This document shows, piece by piece, positions 16,683 through 24,898 of a stretch of DNA of 46,226 bases. The notes under the pieces were generated by a model. That model saw nothing but the letters and a program-made list of their open reading frames with translations. It searched no databases and was not told where the DNA came from. This DNA comes from Caldatribacterium sp964426875 (GTDB lineage: Bacteria > Atribacterota > Atribacteria > Atribacterales > Caldatribacteriaceae), in contig CAYRSB010000017.1 in assembly GCA_964426875.1 (NCBI GenBank), positions 1 through 46,226 of the forward strand, in the 5' to 3' direction. The translations under genes and the position numbers were made by a program. Each line of letters begins with the position of its first letter. Positions within the stretch are counted from its first letter, which is position 1.

Positions 16683-17420
16683 TCACATTAGCGAGACAAG
16701 CTCTTGAACACTGAGTCCGTCATGGACATTACTCTCAAAGACTATTTCGCCAAGCTTCAGGATAATGATTCTGTCACATGCTTGTAACGCAGCATTGAGG
16801 TCGTGGGTCACAAGGACAATGGAATAATGCTTCTTGAGGAAGCTTACAAACTGGAAGACTTTCTGTTTCCCTTTTTCAGAGAGAGCCGATGTCGGTTCAT
16901 CCATGAGGAGGATAAATGGTTCTGGCTTTGTAAAGACTGCACGTGCAATGGCCACAGCTTGACGCTGCCCGCCAGAAAGATCCGCCACCTGAGCGTTCAG
17001 AGGTATTTCTTCGTACCCTATCTGCCCCAGTGCATGCGCAACTTCTGCATACATGGTCTTTTCATCCAGTACAGGGAGAAAACCAAAAAGCTTACGCTCT
17101 ATCTCCTTCCCTAGGAAAAAGTTGTCCTTGACTGAGAGCTCGTCCACAAGAGCGAGATCCTGGTAAACACACTGTATGCCACAATTCATAGCATCTCGAG
17201 GACTTTGAAAGGAAATTCGCCGGCCATTCAGGAAAATCTCTCCCGAAGTAGGGTGAACGGCTCCACGGAGAATCTTGATAAGCGTTGATTTTCCAGCTCC
17301 GTTGTCTCCCACGATACCCAGAACTTCATTTTTGTACAGCTTGAAACTTACACCCCGTAATGCACGTACTCCCCCATAATGCTTGGTGATATTCCGACAC
17401 TCAAGAACAACCTCAGGCAC
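16683..17420 (-). CDS. Simple-sugar ABC transporter ATPase, single domain
   Basis: 245 residues. Walker A GDNGAGKST, signature LSGGQRQAVAIARA, Walker B FILLMDEPTSAL and a switch His (LVTHDL) are all present. Sugar ATPases of the ribose type usually have two fused domains; this is the single-domain FrcA-like form that works as a homodimer. It lies between the permease (stop 16683, permease start 16667) and the dehydrogenase in one minus-strand operon. Confidence 0.92.
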   Translation of the reverse strand: MPEVVLECRNITKHYGGVRALRGVSFKLYKNEVLGIVGDNGAGKSTLIKILRGAVHPTSGEIFLNGRRISFQSPRDAMNCGIQCVYQDLALVDELSVKDNFFLGKEIERKLFGFLPVLDEKTMYAEVAHALGQIGYEEIPLNAQVADLSGGQRQAVAIARAVFTKPEPFILLMDEPTSALSEKGKQKVFQFVSFLKKHYSIVLVTHDLNAALQACDRIIILKLGEIVFESNVHDGLSVQELVSLM

Positions 17421-17453
17421 TTACCTCCCCCCAATATAACGGGATATTTCTTC

Positions 17454-18617
17454 CTACTCAACCTTGACCCAGGAACTACTCTCTGCAGATTTCACAATCG
17501 CTTCACATACCAGAGCAATGTTGTACCCTTCTTCGAAAGAGGGGGAAACAGGTTCATCGTAGACTACCCCTCGGAGGAAATCGTAGCACTCAATAATCTT
17601 TGTCTCTCCATACCCTATACCCAATGCCGGAATAGGCCAAAGCCCCTCTCCATAGGGGTGAGCCGGGCCTGTGTAAATTGTCTTAAAACCTTTTTCGCCT
17701 TCTGGATCGTCGGCAAAACAGACCTGGAGTTCGTCATTTCTCTCGTAGTTGAAAAAGAGCGACCCCTTCTCACCATGAACTTCTACGGTTATAAAGTTAT
17801 TTCGTCCCCAAGCGTTTCTTGTTGCCTCAAGAGACCCAATGGCTCCTCCCTCAAATTGGAGAAGGGCAACCACCTCATCATCGACATCCACCTTTCCCTT
17901 GCGAACCCCTTCCGCTTTCTTCACTGTACCGAGTTTATCAACCACATCCTCCTGGAGAGGTCTCTCGGGAATCCATGTCTTAACAAGAGCACAGACCTTC
18001 TCAATTTTCCCCACAAGATACAGAGCAAGGTCGATAATATGGCTTCCTATGTCCCCCAGGGTTCCTGACCCAGCAATTTCTTTTTGAAAACGCCAGGAAA
18101 GCGGAGCAAATGGGCTCGCCGACCAATCCTGAAGGTAAGTGGCTCTGAAATTCAAAATCTTTCCAAGGCGTCCTTTGTCAATAAGTTCCTTGGCATAAAC
18201 AAGAGCAGGGGTGCGACGATAGTTGTAAGCAACCATGTGCTTCACGCCCACCCGCTTCACCGCCTCCAACATAACCTTTGCTTCCTGAGCATTCCTAGCA
18301 AGGGGCTTCTCACAAAGAATGTGCTTCTTCATCCGAGCAGCCTCCACAGCAATCTCGGCGTGAAGGTTATTAGGGACACAAATGTCAACAATATCAATTT
18401 CGGGAGAAGAAACGAGTTCCCTCCAATTCCCCGTATATTTCTCAAAACCAAAACGCTCTGCTGCTTCCTTCGCACGGTCCAGAGTGATATCAGCGATCAT
18501 TTTTCTGACAGGGATTGCAGGAGCCGGCCAGAAGAACATTGGTATCGCTATCCAGGCAAAGGAATGCGCCTTTGCCATGAATCCCCCACCGATGAGTCCT
18601 ATGTTCAGACGTTGCAT
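17454..18617 (-). CDS. Gfo/Idh/MocA family NAD(P)-dependent dehydrogenase
   Basis: About 387 residues. The N-terminal Rossmann fold has GLIGGGFMAKAHS; EKPLARNAQEAKVML carries the conserved EKP lysine; the C-terminal alpha/beta domain includes GTLGDIGSHIIDLALYL with the conserved Asp/His. Enzymes of this family oxidise sugars, inositols and sugar acids. As first gene of the ABC operon it probably performs the first oxidation of the imported compound, before the TIM-barrel enzyme. ATG 18617 has AAGGGG 8 bases upstream. A promoter and LacI-type operator lie directly in front. Confidence 0.9.
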   Translation of the reverse strand: MQRLNIGLIGGGFMAKAHSFAWIAIPMFFWPAPAIPVRKMIADITLDRAKEAAERFGFEKYTGNWRELVSSPEIDIVDICVPNNLHAEIAVEAARMKKHILCEKPLARNAQEAKVMLEAVKRVGVKHMVAYNYRRTPALVYAKELIDKGRLGKILNFRATYLQDWSASPFAPLSWRFQKEIAGSGTLGDIGSHIIDLALYLVGKIEKVCALVKTWIPERPLQEDVVDKLGTVKKAEGVRKGKVDVDDEVVALLQFEGGAIGSLEATRNAWGRNNFITVEVHGEKGSLFFNYERNDELQVCFADDPEGEKGFKTIYTGPAHPYGEGLWPIPALGIGYGETKIIECYDFLRGVVYDEPVSPSFEEGYNIALVCEAIVKSAESSSWVKVE

Positions 18618-18642
18618 GAACAACACCCCTTTTAGTGGTTTA

Positions 18643-18654
18643 GTGAACGGTTAC
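18643..18654. promoter_or_regulatory. LacI-type operator GTGAACGGTTAC
   Basis: A near-palindrome around CG placed immediately downstream of the -10 element of the dehydrogenase promoter, where a bound repressor blocks transcription. Closely related sites lie at 11957 and 11989 next to the LacI-type gene, tying both ends of the locus into one regulon. Confidence 0.7.
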
Positions 18655-18665
18655 TTTTTTGACAA

Positions 18666-18694
18666 ATCAAAATTGGAATCGATTACTTTGTCAA
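18666..18694 (-). promoter_or_regulatory. Promoter of the dehydrogenase/ABC operon
   Basis: On the minus strand TTGACA (18694-18689) is followed after 17 bases by TTTGAT (18671-18666). The -35 is perfect and the -10 matches 4 of 6. The operator at 18643 covers the expected start point. Confidence 0.7.
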
Positions 18695-18765
18695 TACAAA
18701 CAAAGGAGGTTATAGTTACAATTTTGAAATGTCACACATAGGATAGACTCCCCCTCAAGGGATCT

Positions 18766-19104
18766 TTGTCCTTTAAGGGGAAAAGGAAACGGCAAGATAC
18801 CCTGTTACGGAGGTCGGGAGGAAGAGATACGCCGTGTTCCAGAGTTATTGACAGATCCATAACCTTGAAGGCTGCTTTAAAGCTTCCGGGGTTAAGCTAC
18901 CACCAGGTTCTTCAGCTCAAGAAACCCCTTACAGCCCAGGGATTTGAGGGACCACTCAGGAAAACTTTCCCACACTCTCCCCATATCCGGGTGTCTCAGG
19001 AACTGGAGGAGGAGGAGACCATCCGGTTAGGGATTAACCTCTACTTTGATTTCAACATCCTCCACTTCCAAGAGAACTTTACCGAATGCAAGTGGTGGTA
19101 GAGG
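18766..19104 (+). pseudogene. Transposase N-terminal fragment
   Basis: An open stretch whose second half reads LSYHQVLQLKKPL, QGFEGPLRKT, VSQELEEEETIRL and FDFNILHFQENF. This resembles the helix-turn-helix leader of integrase-core transposases (pattern: recognise, read, choose, LRKK). The catalytic core is missing and the first third is unrelated. It has no ribosome site. Family assignment is tentative. Confidence 0.5.
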
Positions 19105-19372
19105 ATGTATTTGGAGCAATAGAGACACCCCAGATGGCTCAAAAGTGAGTCTATCTTGAAGCGATAGCCTCCAACCTTAACTTACTACTGTGCCCCTTAT
19201 TGAATTTGCTTTGGCCCAGATTTTTACCTCTGCCCATCTTTACACTCAGGCGTACTCTGAGCTCGGCTGGCTACTTGTAGGGCAAGTCTACCTTTTCTTC
19301 TGCGGTCTTTGATTGCCTTGGCGCTTTTTATGTGGTAGAAGTTAGAAAAGCCACGATTTTTGGAGGTGGGGT
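19105..19372. other. Intergenic region before osmC
   Basis: About 270 bases with no open frame resembling a gene. A few codons after the transposase fragment may still belong to it. GGAGGTGGGGT at 19362-19372 is the ribosome site of the following gene. No strong promoter hexamers were found. Confidence 0.4.
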
Positions 19373-19804
19373 ATGTTGCGCAGGACGGCTCAAGCAGTTT
19401 GGACGGGAGATCTCAAGACGGGCCGGGGGACGGTTGAGTTTGGGGGAGGGGCTTTCCGAGGAAATTACTCTTTTCTCTCCCGCTTCGCCAATGGAGAAGG
19501 AACGAACCCCGAAGAGCTCATCGCTGCCGCCCATGCGGGGTGTTTTGCCATGGCCCTCTCAAATATGCTCTCTGAAAGTGGCCACACCCCCGAGAGGGTG
19601 GAGGCCAAAGCCACCATTGTTCTTGAGAAGCTCGAAGGAGGCTTCAAAATCACGGCGAGTCACCTTGAGTGTGTGGCTAAGGTCTCAGGAATAAGCGAGG
19701 AAGAGTTCCAAAGCATAGCCCAAAAGGCCAAAGAGAGTTGCCCGGTTAGCGTACTCTTGGCCACCATTCCTATAAGTCTTGCGGCACGCTTAGAGCACCA
19801 CTAA
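19373..19804 (+). CDS. osmC: OsmC family peroxidase
   Basis: 143 residues. The two redox cysteines of the OsmC/Ohr family are in HAGCFAMALS (about 57) and KESCPVSVLL (about 125). TNPEELIAAAHAGC is the family signature. It reduces organic hydroperoxides, usually with a lipoylated or thiol partner. TTGGAGG precedes the ATG. It stands alone on the plus strand and ends 7 bases from the end of glmS, facing it. Confidence 0.92.
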   Translation: MLRRTAQAVWTGDLKTGRGTVEFGGGAFRGNYSFLSRFANGEGTNPEELIAAAHAGCFAMALSNMLSESGHTPERVEAKATIVLEKLEGGFKITASHLECVAKVSGISEEEFQSIAQKAKESCPVSVLLATIPISLAARLEHH

Positions 19805-19811
19805 AGCGCCC

Positions 19812-21623
19812 TTACTCCACGGTAACGCTTTTGGCCAGGTTCCTGGGCTGATCCACGTCACACCCTTTCTCAGCGGCCACGTAATAGGCGAAAAGCTGCA
19901 GGGGTATTACCGCCAAGAGGGGAGCGAGGGCTTCAAGGGTTTTGGGGATCTCGATGACGTAGTCGGCCTTTTGGATCACTTCCTTGTCTCCTTCGTCGCA
20001 GAGGGCGATGACCTTGCCGCGGCGAGCCTTAATCTCTTCGATGTTTCCCAAAACCTTGAGGCGTCGTTCTCCCTGTCCCACAAGGACGAAACTGGCCACA
20101 TCTGGTTCGATGAGGGCGATGGGTCCATGCTTCATTTCTCCGGCGGCAAGACCTTCGGCATGAATATAGGAAATCTCCTTGAGCTTTAAGGCGCCTTCCA
20201 GGGCCAGGGGGTAGTAGAAACCCCGTCCAAGATACAGGAAGTCCCTGAAGAGGTAGAATTCTCTGGCTAAGGTATGGATGGATTCCTGGTGCTCCAGAAG
20301 GGTGTGCATTTTCCGGGGTAAGGTGGGTATCTCCTCGAAGAGGGACTTGAGGGTGCTCTCGGGAAAAGTTCCCCGCTTTTTTCCAAAAAAGAGGGCTAAA
20401 AGAAGCAACACCGTCATCTGGGCCAGGAAGGCCTTGGTGGAGGCCACGCCGATTTCAAGACCAGCCCGGGTGTACACGGTCCAGTTGGAGATGCGGGTGA
20501 GAGAGCTTCCCAGAACGTTGCACACCGAAAGAACCCTGGCCCCTCTCTTTCGGGCCAATTCCACCGCCCGGAGGGTGTCGGCAGTTTCTCCGGATTGCGA
20601 GATGGCCACCACCAGGGTTTTCTCATCGATAAGCGGGTTGCGATAGCGGAATTCCGAGGCGTATTCTACTTCCCCCCGAACGCATCCGAATTCCTCAAAG
20701 TAGAGCTTTCCGAGTATTCCGGCGTGGCACGCCGTGCCGCAGGCCAGGAAAACCACCCGTTCGAAATCGAAGACTCCTCCCTCGAGTTCCTCAAAGTATA
20801 TCTCACCCTTGGTAAAGTTTATTCTCCCGGCGATGGTGTCTTCGAAAACCCGAGGTTCCTCATAAATCTCCTTGAGCATGAAGTGCTTGAAACCGCCCCG
20901 CTCGGCACTCACCGGGTCCCAGGGGATGAAGGAAATTTCTCGGTTTTGCCCTTTCCCTTCTTTGAAAATTTCCCATCCGTTTTTACTCACCCGTACCACT
21001 TCTCCATCTTCCAGGAAAACCGCCTTGCGGGTGTACTCCAGGAAAGCCGGAACATCGGAAGCAAGAAAGTACTCTCCCTCCCCTATCCCGAGGATGAGAG
21101 GGCTTAAATGTCGTACTCCGTAGAGGACTTCGGGTTCTTCGGCGAAGAGAAGGCACAAGGCGTATGAGCCCTCAAGGAGGGGCAGAACGCGAAGGATTCG
21201 CTCCAAGGGCGTAACCTCACCCTCAAGAAGATGGGCTACCACCTCTGAATCGGTGTCGGATAAGAAACGATGCCCCTGAGAGAGCAATGTTTCTCGCAAG
21301 CCCCGATAGTTTTCGATGATGCCGTTATGTACCAGGGCAATCTTTTTAAGGCAATCGGTATGGGGGTGAGCATTGTAGTCCGCCGGAGCTCCGTGGGTTG
21401 CCCAGCGGGTGTGACCAACCCCACAGCGGGCCTGGAATGTCTTCCCGGAAAGCTCCCGTTGTAAGGCTTCTATTTTTCCAGCCTTTCGTACTACCTCGAT
21501 TCGCTCCCCCTCAAGGAGGGCAACTCCTGCTGAATCATAACCCCGGTACTCAAGCCTTTTCAGGCCCAGAAGAAGAATCGGAAGGGCTTCTCGCTTGCCC
21601 ACATAACCGATGATGCCGCACAT
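19812..21623 (-). CDS. glmS: Glutamine--fructose-6-phosphate aminotransferase
   Basis: Makes glucosamine-6-phosphate for cell-wall synthesis. The start is placed at ATG 21623 because the second residue must be the catalytic N-terminal cysteine: MCGIIGYVG. Glutaminase motifs RLEYRGYDSAG and GHTRWATHG are followed by two SIS domains (ISQSGETADTLRA, GRGFYYPLALEGALKLKE) and the C-terminus DQPRNLAKSVTVE. 603 residues, normal length. No glmS ribozyme precedes it; only 50 bases separate it from mutM, so the two are likely cotranscribed. Confidence 0.97.
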   Translation of the reverse strand: MCGIIGYVGKREALPILLLGLKRLEYRGYDSAGVALLEGERIEVVRKAGKIEALQRELSGKTFQARCGVGHTRWATHGAPADYNAHPHTDCLKKIALVHNGIIENYRGLRETLLSQGHRFLSDTDSEVVAHLLEGEVTPLERILRVLPLLEGSYALCLLFAEEPEVLYGVRHLSPLILGIGEGEYFLASDVPAFLEYTRKAVFLEDGEVVRVSKNGWEIFKEGKGQNREISFIPWDPVSAERGGFKHFMLKEIYEEPRVFEDTIAGRINFTKGEIYFEELEGGVFDFERVVFLACGTACHAGILGKLYFEEFGCVRGEVEYASEFRYRNPLIDEKTLVVAISQSGETADTLRAVELARKRGARVLSVCNVLGSSLTRISNWTVYTRAGLEIGVASTKAFLAQMTVLLLLALFFGKKRGTFPESTLKSLFEEIPTLPRKMHTLLEHQESIHTLAREFYLFRDFLYLGRGFYYPLALEGALKLKEISYIHAEGLAAGEMKHGPIALIEPDVASFVLVGQGERRLKVLGNIEEIKARRGKVIALCDEGDKEVIQKADYVIEIPKTLEALAPLLAVIPLQLFAYYVAAEKGCDVDQPRNLAKSVTVE

Positions 21624-21673
21624 GGCACTTTTCACCCCTTGCTTTCATACTAAAATTTCTGTCCCCGGTAGTG

Positions 21674-22453
21674 TCACCTCTGACAACGGGGACAGAAATA
21701 GGTGCTGCGGGAAGCAATCGTTTTGCGGATGATGGGACTACCGCAAACCACGCAGCAAGTTCTCCCATACACCAAAAGAGCATCCTGAAAGTCTCCCTCC
21801 TCTCCTCCGGGGAGCCGGAAATCCCGAATGGTTGTCCCTTTCCCCTCGATGGCTTCCTCAAGGACCTGGGGGATGAGAAGGAAGAGTCGCCCCTTCTCTT
21901 CCTCTGTGAGGTCTTTGCAGCGGCGTTCAGGGTGCAGACGAGCCCGAAAGAGAATCTCGCTGGCGTAAATGTTCCCAATACCACAGATTTTCCTCTGGTC
22001 GAGGAGAAGATCCTTGAGGCGCCTCTCTCCTCGACAGAGGGCACTAAAGTTCTCGGGGGTATAGGCTTCTGAGAAAGGATCGATACCTAAGGCGGAGATA
22101 AGGTTTTCTTTTCTCTCGTACACAAAGATTCTGCCAAACCGCCTCTGGTCGCAGAAAACCAGATGCCCGGAGGAGAGCTTAAGGCGTACCCGCTCATACT
22201 TTTTGGGGGTTTGGTCTTGCTCGAAGAGGAGTTGTCCAGTCATGCCCAGGTGAAGGACCAGGCATCCCCCCTCTTCGAACTCAAAGAGCAGGTACTTCCC
22301 CCAGCGGGAGACCTCAAGAATCCTTTTGCCCTGCACAGCCCCAGGCAGCAAAAGGATTCGGGGGTCTCGAACGTCAATTCCCTCTATTCTTGCTCCTTTG
22401 AGAAGGGGAGCAAGTTCTCGCCGTACAGCCTCGACCTCTGGAAGCTCTGGCAT
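21674..22453 (-). CDS. mutM: Formamidopyrimidine-DNA glycosylase
   Basis: Removes oxidised purines such as 8-oxoguanine. 259 residues from ATG 22453, giving the obligatory MPELPEVE N-terminus (Pro2 nucleophile, Glu3). LHLGMTGQLL, the helix-two-turn-helix with KICGIGNIYASEILF, and the C-terminal zinc finger (CVVCGSPIIRK ... YFCPRCQR) are intact. A TACAAT at 22468-22463 lies only 9 bases before the start codon, which suggests a very short or absent 5' leader. Confidence 0.96.
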   Translation of the reverse strand: MPELPEVEAVRRELAPLLKGARIEGIDVRDPRILLLPGAVQGKRILEVSRWGKYLLFEFEEGGCLVLHLGMTGQLLFEQDQTPKKYERVRLKLSSGHLVFCDQRRFGRIFVYERKENLISALGIDPFSEAYTPENFSALCRGERRLKDLLLDQRKICGIGNIYASEILFRARLHPERRCKDLTEEEKGRLFLLIPQVLEEAIEGKGTTIRDFRLPGGEEGDFQDALLVYGRTCCVVCGSPIIRKTIASRSTYFCPRCQR

Positions 22454-22600
22454 CTTAAGGATATTGTACCCCATTCTCAACGTAACCCGGTCGAGAGATG
22501 GAGGAACAATTTCCGGCCGCGTTACCTGTTTTAAAGGGAGCTCCTTGCCCGGAGAATCTTAAGGGGCTTTGTGGAATACCTCAGGGCTTGGGGGAGTTTG

Positions 22601-22629
22601 TTGACCGAAACATAACCTTGCAATATAAT
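22601..22629 (+). promoter_or_regulatory. Promoter of the rpmH operon
   Basis: TTGACC (22601-22606) and TATAAT (22624-22629) with the ideal 17-base spacing. Start of transcription near 22636, about 35 bases before rpmH. Confidence 0.85.
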
Positions 22630-22669
22630 GTTACCACAGCACGGGTGAAAGAAAGGAGAAACAGAACTA

Positions 22670-22804
22670 ATGAAGAGGACGTATCAGCCTCACCGTTTAC
22701 GGGCCAAGAGAAAACACGGATTCCGGGTTCGTATGAAGACCAAAGGAGGACAAGAGGTTCTTCGCCGAAGACGCAAGAAGGGTCGGAAGCGCCTCACCGT
22801 ATGA
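22670..22804 (+). CDS. rpmH: Ribosomal protein L34
   Basis: 44 residues: MKRTYQPHRLRAKRKHGF followed by RMKTKGGQEVLRRRRKK and GRKRLTV. This is the highly conserved, very basic L34 of the large ribosomal subunit. GAAAGGAG lies upstream of ATG 22670. The stop overlaps the rnpA start (ATGA). It usually sits next to dnaA at the origin; here the upstream neighbour is mutM instead. Confidence 0.97.
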   Translation: MKRTYQPHRLRAKRKHGFRVRMKTKGGQEVLRRRRKKGRKRLTV

Positions 22805-23148
22805 TGGAGACCCTTGCAAGAGAGAGGGATTTTTCGCGTCTTTTCAAAGAGGGACAGAGATTCGTTTTAGGTCCTTTGCGTCTTTTTCTACTGCGACGAG
22901 AGACAGGACCGCTTCGGGTGTGCTTTGTGGGGCGCGGTAAAAAAGCGGTTTGTCGAAATCGTATCCGCCGGAGGCTTCGCGAGGCCTTTCGGGTGCACTA
23001 CTATCCCCTCTGGAAGAATAGGCCCTGTGATCTTGCTTTTTTGGGCGGTGAGGAAATTGCCTCCTGGGAGTTTTCCTGCCTTGTTTCTCTGATGGGAAAA
23101 CTTCTTGAGAGGGCGGAAGAAGAGGGAGAGGCTTGCGAAAGGGCGTGA
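22801..23148 (+). CDS. rnpA: Ribonuclease P protein component
   Basis: 115 residues. The RNA-binding signature GKKAVCRNRIRRRLREAFR is clear (residues about 50-68). It assists the RNase P RNA in cleaving tRNA 5' leaders. Start ATG 22801 overlaps the rpmH stop, giving coupled translation; an adjacent ATG at 22804 is also possible. The stop overlaps the next gene. Confidence 0.95.
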   Translation: MMETLARERDFSRLFKEGQRFVLGPLRLFLLRRETGPLRVCFVGRGKKAVCRNRIRRRLREAFRVHYYPLWKNRPCDLAFLGGEEIASWEFSCLVSLMGKLLERAEEEGEACERA

Positions 23149-23372
23149 CGGTAGAGCGTTTCCTGGTACAGGGTGTCGATCGGTTGCTTGTCGGGTATAA
23201 AAAGTACATTTCTCCTCTCCTTCCCCAGAGTTGTCGTTTTGAGCCTACCTGCTCGGAGTATGCCCGTGAGGCACTCAGGAAATATGGCTTGAGGAAGGGA
23301 CTCCTTTTGAGCCTCTGGCGAGTGCTCCGCTGTCATCCCTACTCCCGCGGTGGGTACGATCCAGTGAAATAG
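23145..23372 (+). CDS. yidD: Membrane protein insertion efficiency factor YidD
   Basis: About 75 residues: YKKYISPLLPQSCRFEPTCSEYAREAL, then LLLSLWRVLRCHPYSRGGYDPV, the conserved YidD pattern with three cysteines. Start GTG 23145 overlaps the rnpA stop (GTGA) and gives the usual short N-terminus; TTG 23133 is an alternative. It is placed, as in most bacteria, between rnpA and yidC and helps membrane protein insertion. Confidence 0.93.
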   Translation: MTVERFLVQGVDRLLVGYKKYISPLLPQSCRFEPTCSEYAREALRKYGLRKGLLLSLWRVLRCHPYSRGGYDPVK

Positions 23373-23391
23373 AAGAAAAGGTGATGCGGAC

Positions 23392-24132
23392 ATGTTCTCC
23401 CAGATCTGGGACGGTTTAGCCAAGGCTATGGAGTTCGTTCTCCGGTTTTTCTATGGCCTTACAGGGAACTACGGCATTTCCATTATTCTCCTTACGGCGG
23501 TTATTCGACTGGCATTGTATCCGGTGATCCACAAGCAAAATCTCTCCGCCAGGGCGATGCAGGAACTGCAGCCGGAGATCAAAAAGCTCCAGGAAAAGTA
23601 TGGGAAGGACCCCCAACGACTGAACCAAGAGGTTATGAAGCTCTACAGGGAAAGGGGAGTGAGCCCCCTGGGGGGCTGTCTCCCTCTCCTCATTCAACTC
23701 CCCTTCCTTTTTGTGCTCTACCGGGTTCTGGTGACTTATGACTATGGCCAGGCAGGGTTTCTGTGGCTTCCCAGTCTCTCTCAGCGGGATCCCTACTACA
23801 TCCTTCCTCTGGCGATGGGGGCAACGACTTTCTGGCAGCAGAAAATCAGTGCTCCTCCCTCAGGTGGGGATGCGGCGCAACAGAACCTCCTTCTTATGGT
23901 GGTTATGCCGGTTTTCCTCGTCTTTATCAGCTGGGGGCTTCCCTCGGGGGTTTTACTCTACTGGTTTGTATCAAACCTCTTTTACATCTTCCAGCAGTAT
24001 ATGTTAGAGCTGCAGCTGCGCCGGGCTAAATCTTCTTCCCCCGCGCCTTTGCCTTCCTCTCCTTCCCCAAAAGAGTTGGTCCCGAGTTCTCAAGAGAAAA
24101 AAGGGGGAAAGCACCGTGAGAAGAAGCGTTGA
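23392..24132 (+). CDS. yidC: Membrane protein insertase YidC (Oxa1 family, short form)
   Basis: 246 residues with five predicted membrane segments, beginning near 18-38 (NYGISIILLTAVIRLALYP). The hydrophilic groove arginine is in TAVIRLALYP, and the cytoplasmic loop is QELQPEIKKLQEKYGKDP. RERGVSPLGGCLPLLIQLP and GLPSGVLLYWFVSNLF are typical. The basic tail (KHREKKR) contacts the ribosome. It lacks the large periplasmic domain of proteobacterial YidC. The 3' end overlaps khpB by 17 bases. Confidence 0.95.
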   Translation: MFSQIWDGLAKAMEFVLRFFYGLTGNYGISIILLTAVIRLALYPVIHKQNLSARAMQELQPEIKKLQEKYGKDPQRLNQEVMKLYRERGVSPLGGCLPLLIQLPFLFVLYRVLVTYDYGQAGFLWLPSLSQRDPYYILPLAMGATTFWQQKISAPPSGGDAAQQNLLLMVVMPVFLVFISWGLPSGVLLYWFVSNLFYIFQQYMLELQLRRAKSSSPAPLPSSPSPKELVPSSQEKKGGKHREKKR

Positions 24133-24898
24133 GGTTTCGGGAAAGAGCTTGGAAGAAGTTCTTGAGAGAGCATCGCGATACTTTGACGTACCCCCAGAAA
24201 GATTGGGGTACGAGGTCGTTTCCGAAAGTAAGGGCTTTTTGAGCGCCTTTGTCCCGCGTATGGTAAAGGTTAGGGTGTGGGTGGAGGATGCATCGGGGTG
24301 GCAGGAGGAAAATGGGACGGAACCCAGCGAAGGGCAAAGCAAAGAAGAGGCTCACAAGATCGTGAGGGATTTTTTGGAGGGGCTTGTGGCCAAGATGGGT
24401 CTTGAGGTTGCCTTGAAGGTGGAGGAAGAAGAGGGAGTCGTGCAGTGCATCTTGGACGGTAAAGATGCCGGAGTGCTCATCGGGCGGAAGGGGGGCACCT
24501 TAGAAGCTTTGGAAGTCCTTGTTCGAACCCTTTTGACTCGACGGGGCTTAGGGGGGATACCCCTTGAGGTGGACGTTTCCGGCTACCGGAAACGCCGGGA
24601 AGAAGCTCTTCGAAAGCTTGCCGAGCGGATGGCAAGAAGGGTGTTGCGGGAGAAAAAGAAGGTTCGCCTTGCTCCGATGAGCGCCAGAGAGCGACGCATC
24701 ATCCACACTGCTTTGAAAGACCACCCCGAGGTTACAACCTATAGCATTGGGGAGGAACCGCATCGGCGGGTAGTCATAGACCTCAAGACCCAGACAAAAA
24801 GTGGGAGTAGAAACAGCGATGGGGACAAACGGCCCCGCAAGGGTAATCCAAGGCTTCGAGGGAGAGAGGGAAGAACGCCGAGGACCCGTGAAGGATGA
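24116..24898 (+). CDS. khpB: RNA-binding protein KhpB/Jag
   Basis: 260 residues in three domains: Jag-N (SVEVSGKSLEEVLERASRYF, then YEVVSESKGFLSAF), a KH domain with the loop LIGRKGGTLEALEVL (about 122-136), and R3H (ARERRIIHTALKDHPEVTTYS). Start is GTG 24116 inside the end of yidC. It binds many RNAs with KhpA and influences cell division and elongation. The tail after the R3H domain is basic and low in complexity and overlaps mnmE by 11 bases. Confidence 0.94.
   Translation: MRRSVEVSGKSLEEVLERASRYFDVPPERLGYEVVSESKGFLSAFVPRMVKVRVWVEDASGWQEENGTEPSEGQSKEEAHKIVRDFLEGLVAKMGLEVALKVEEEEGVVQCILDGKDAGVLIGRKGGTLEALEVLVRTLLTRRGLGGIPLEVDVSGYRKRREEALRKLAERMARRVLREKKKVRLAPMSARERRIIHTALKDHPEVTTYSIGEEPHRRVVIDLKTQTKSGSRNSDGDKRPRKGNPRLRGREGRTPRTREG

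Noticed and set aside
22454..22669. Origin between mutM and rpmH
   Set aside because: This is the usual dnaA/rpmH spot, but it has no perfect DnaA box; the 27.8-28.0 kb region has two.
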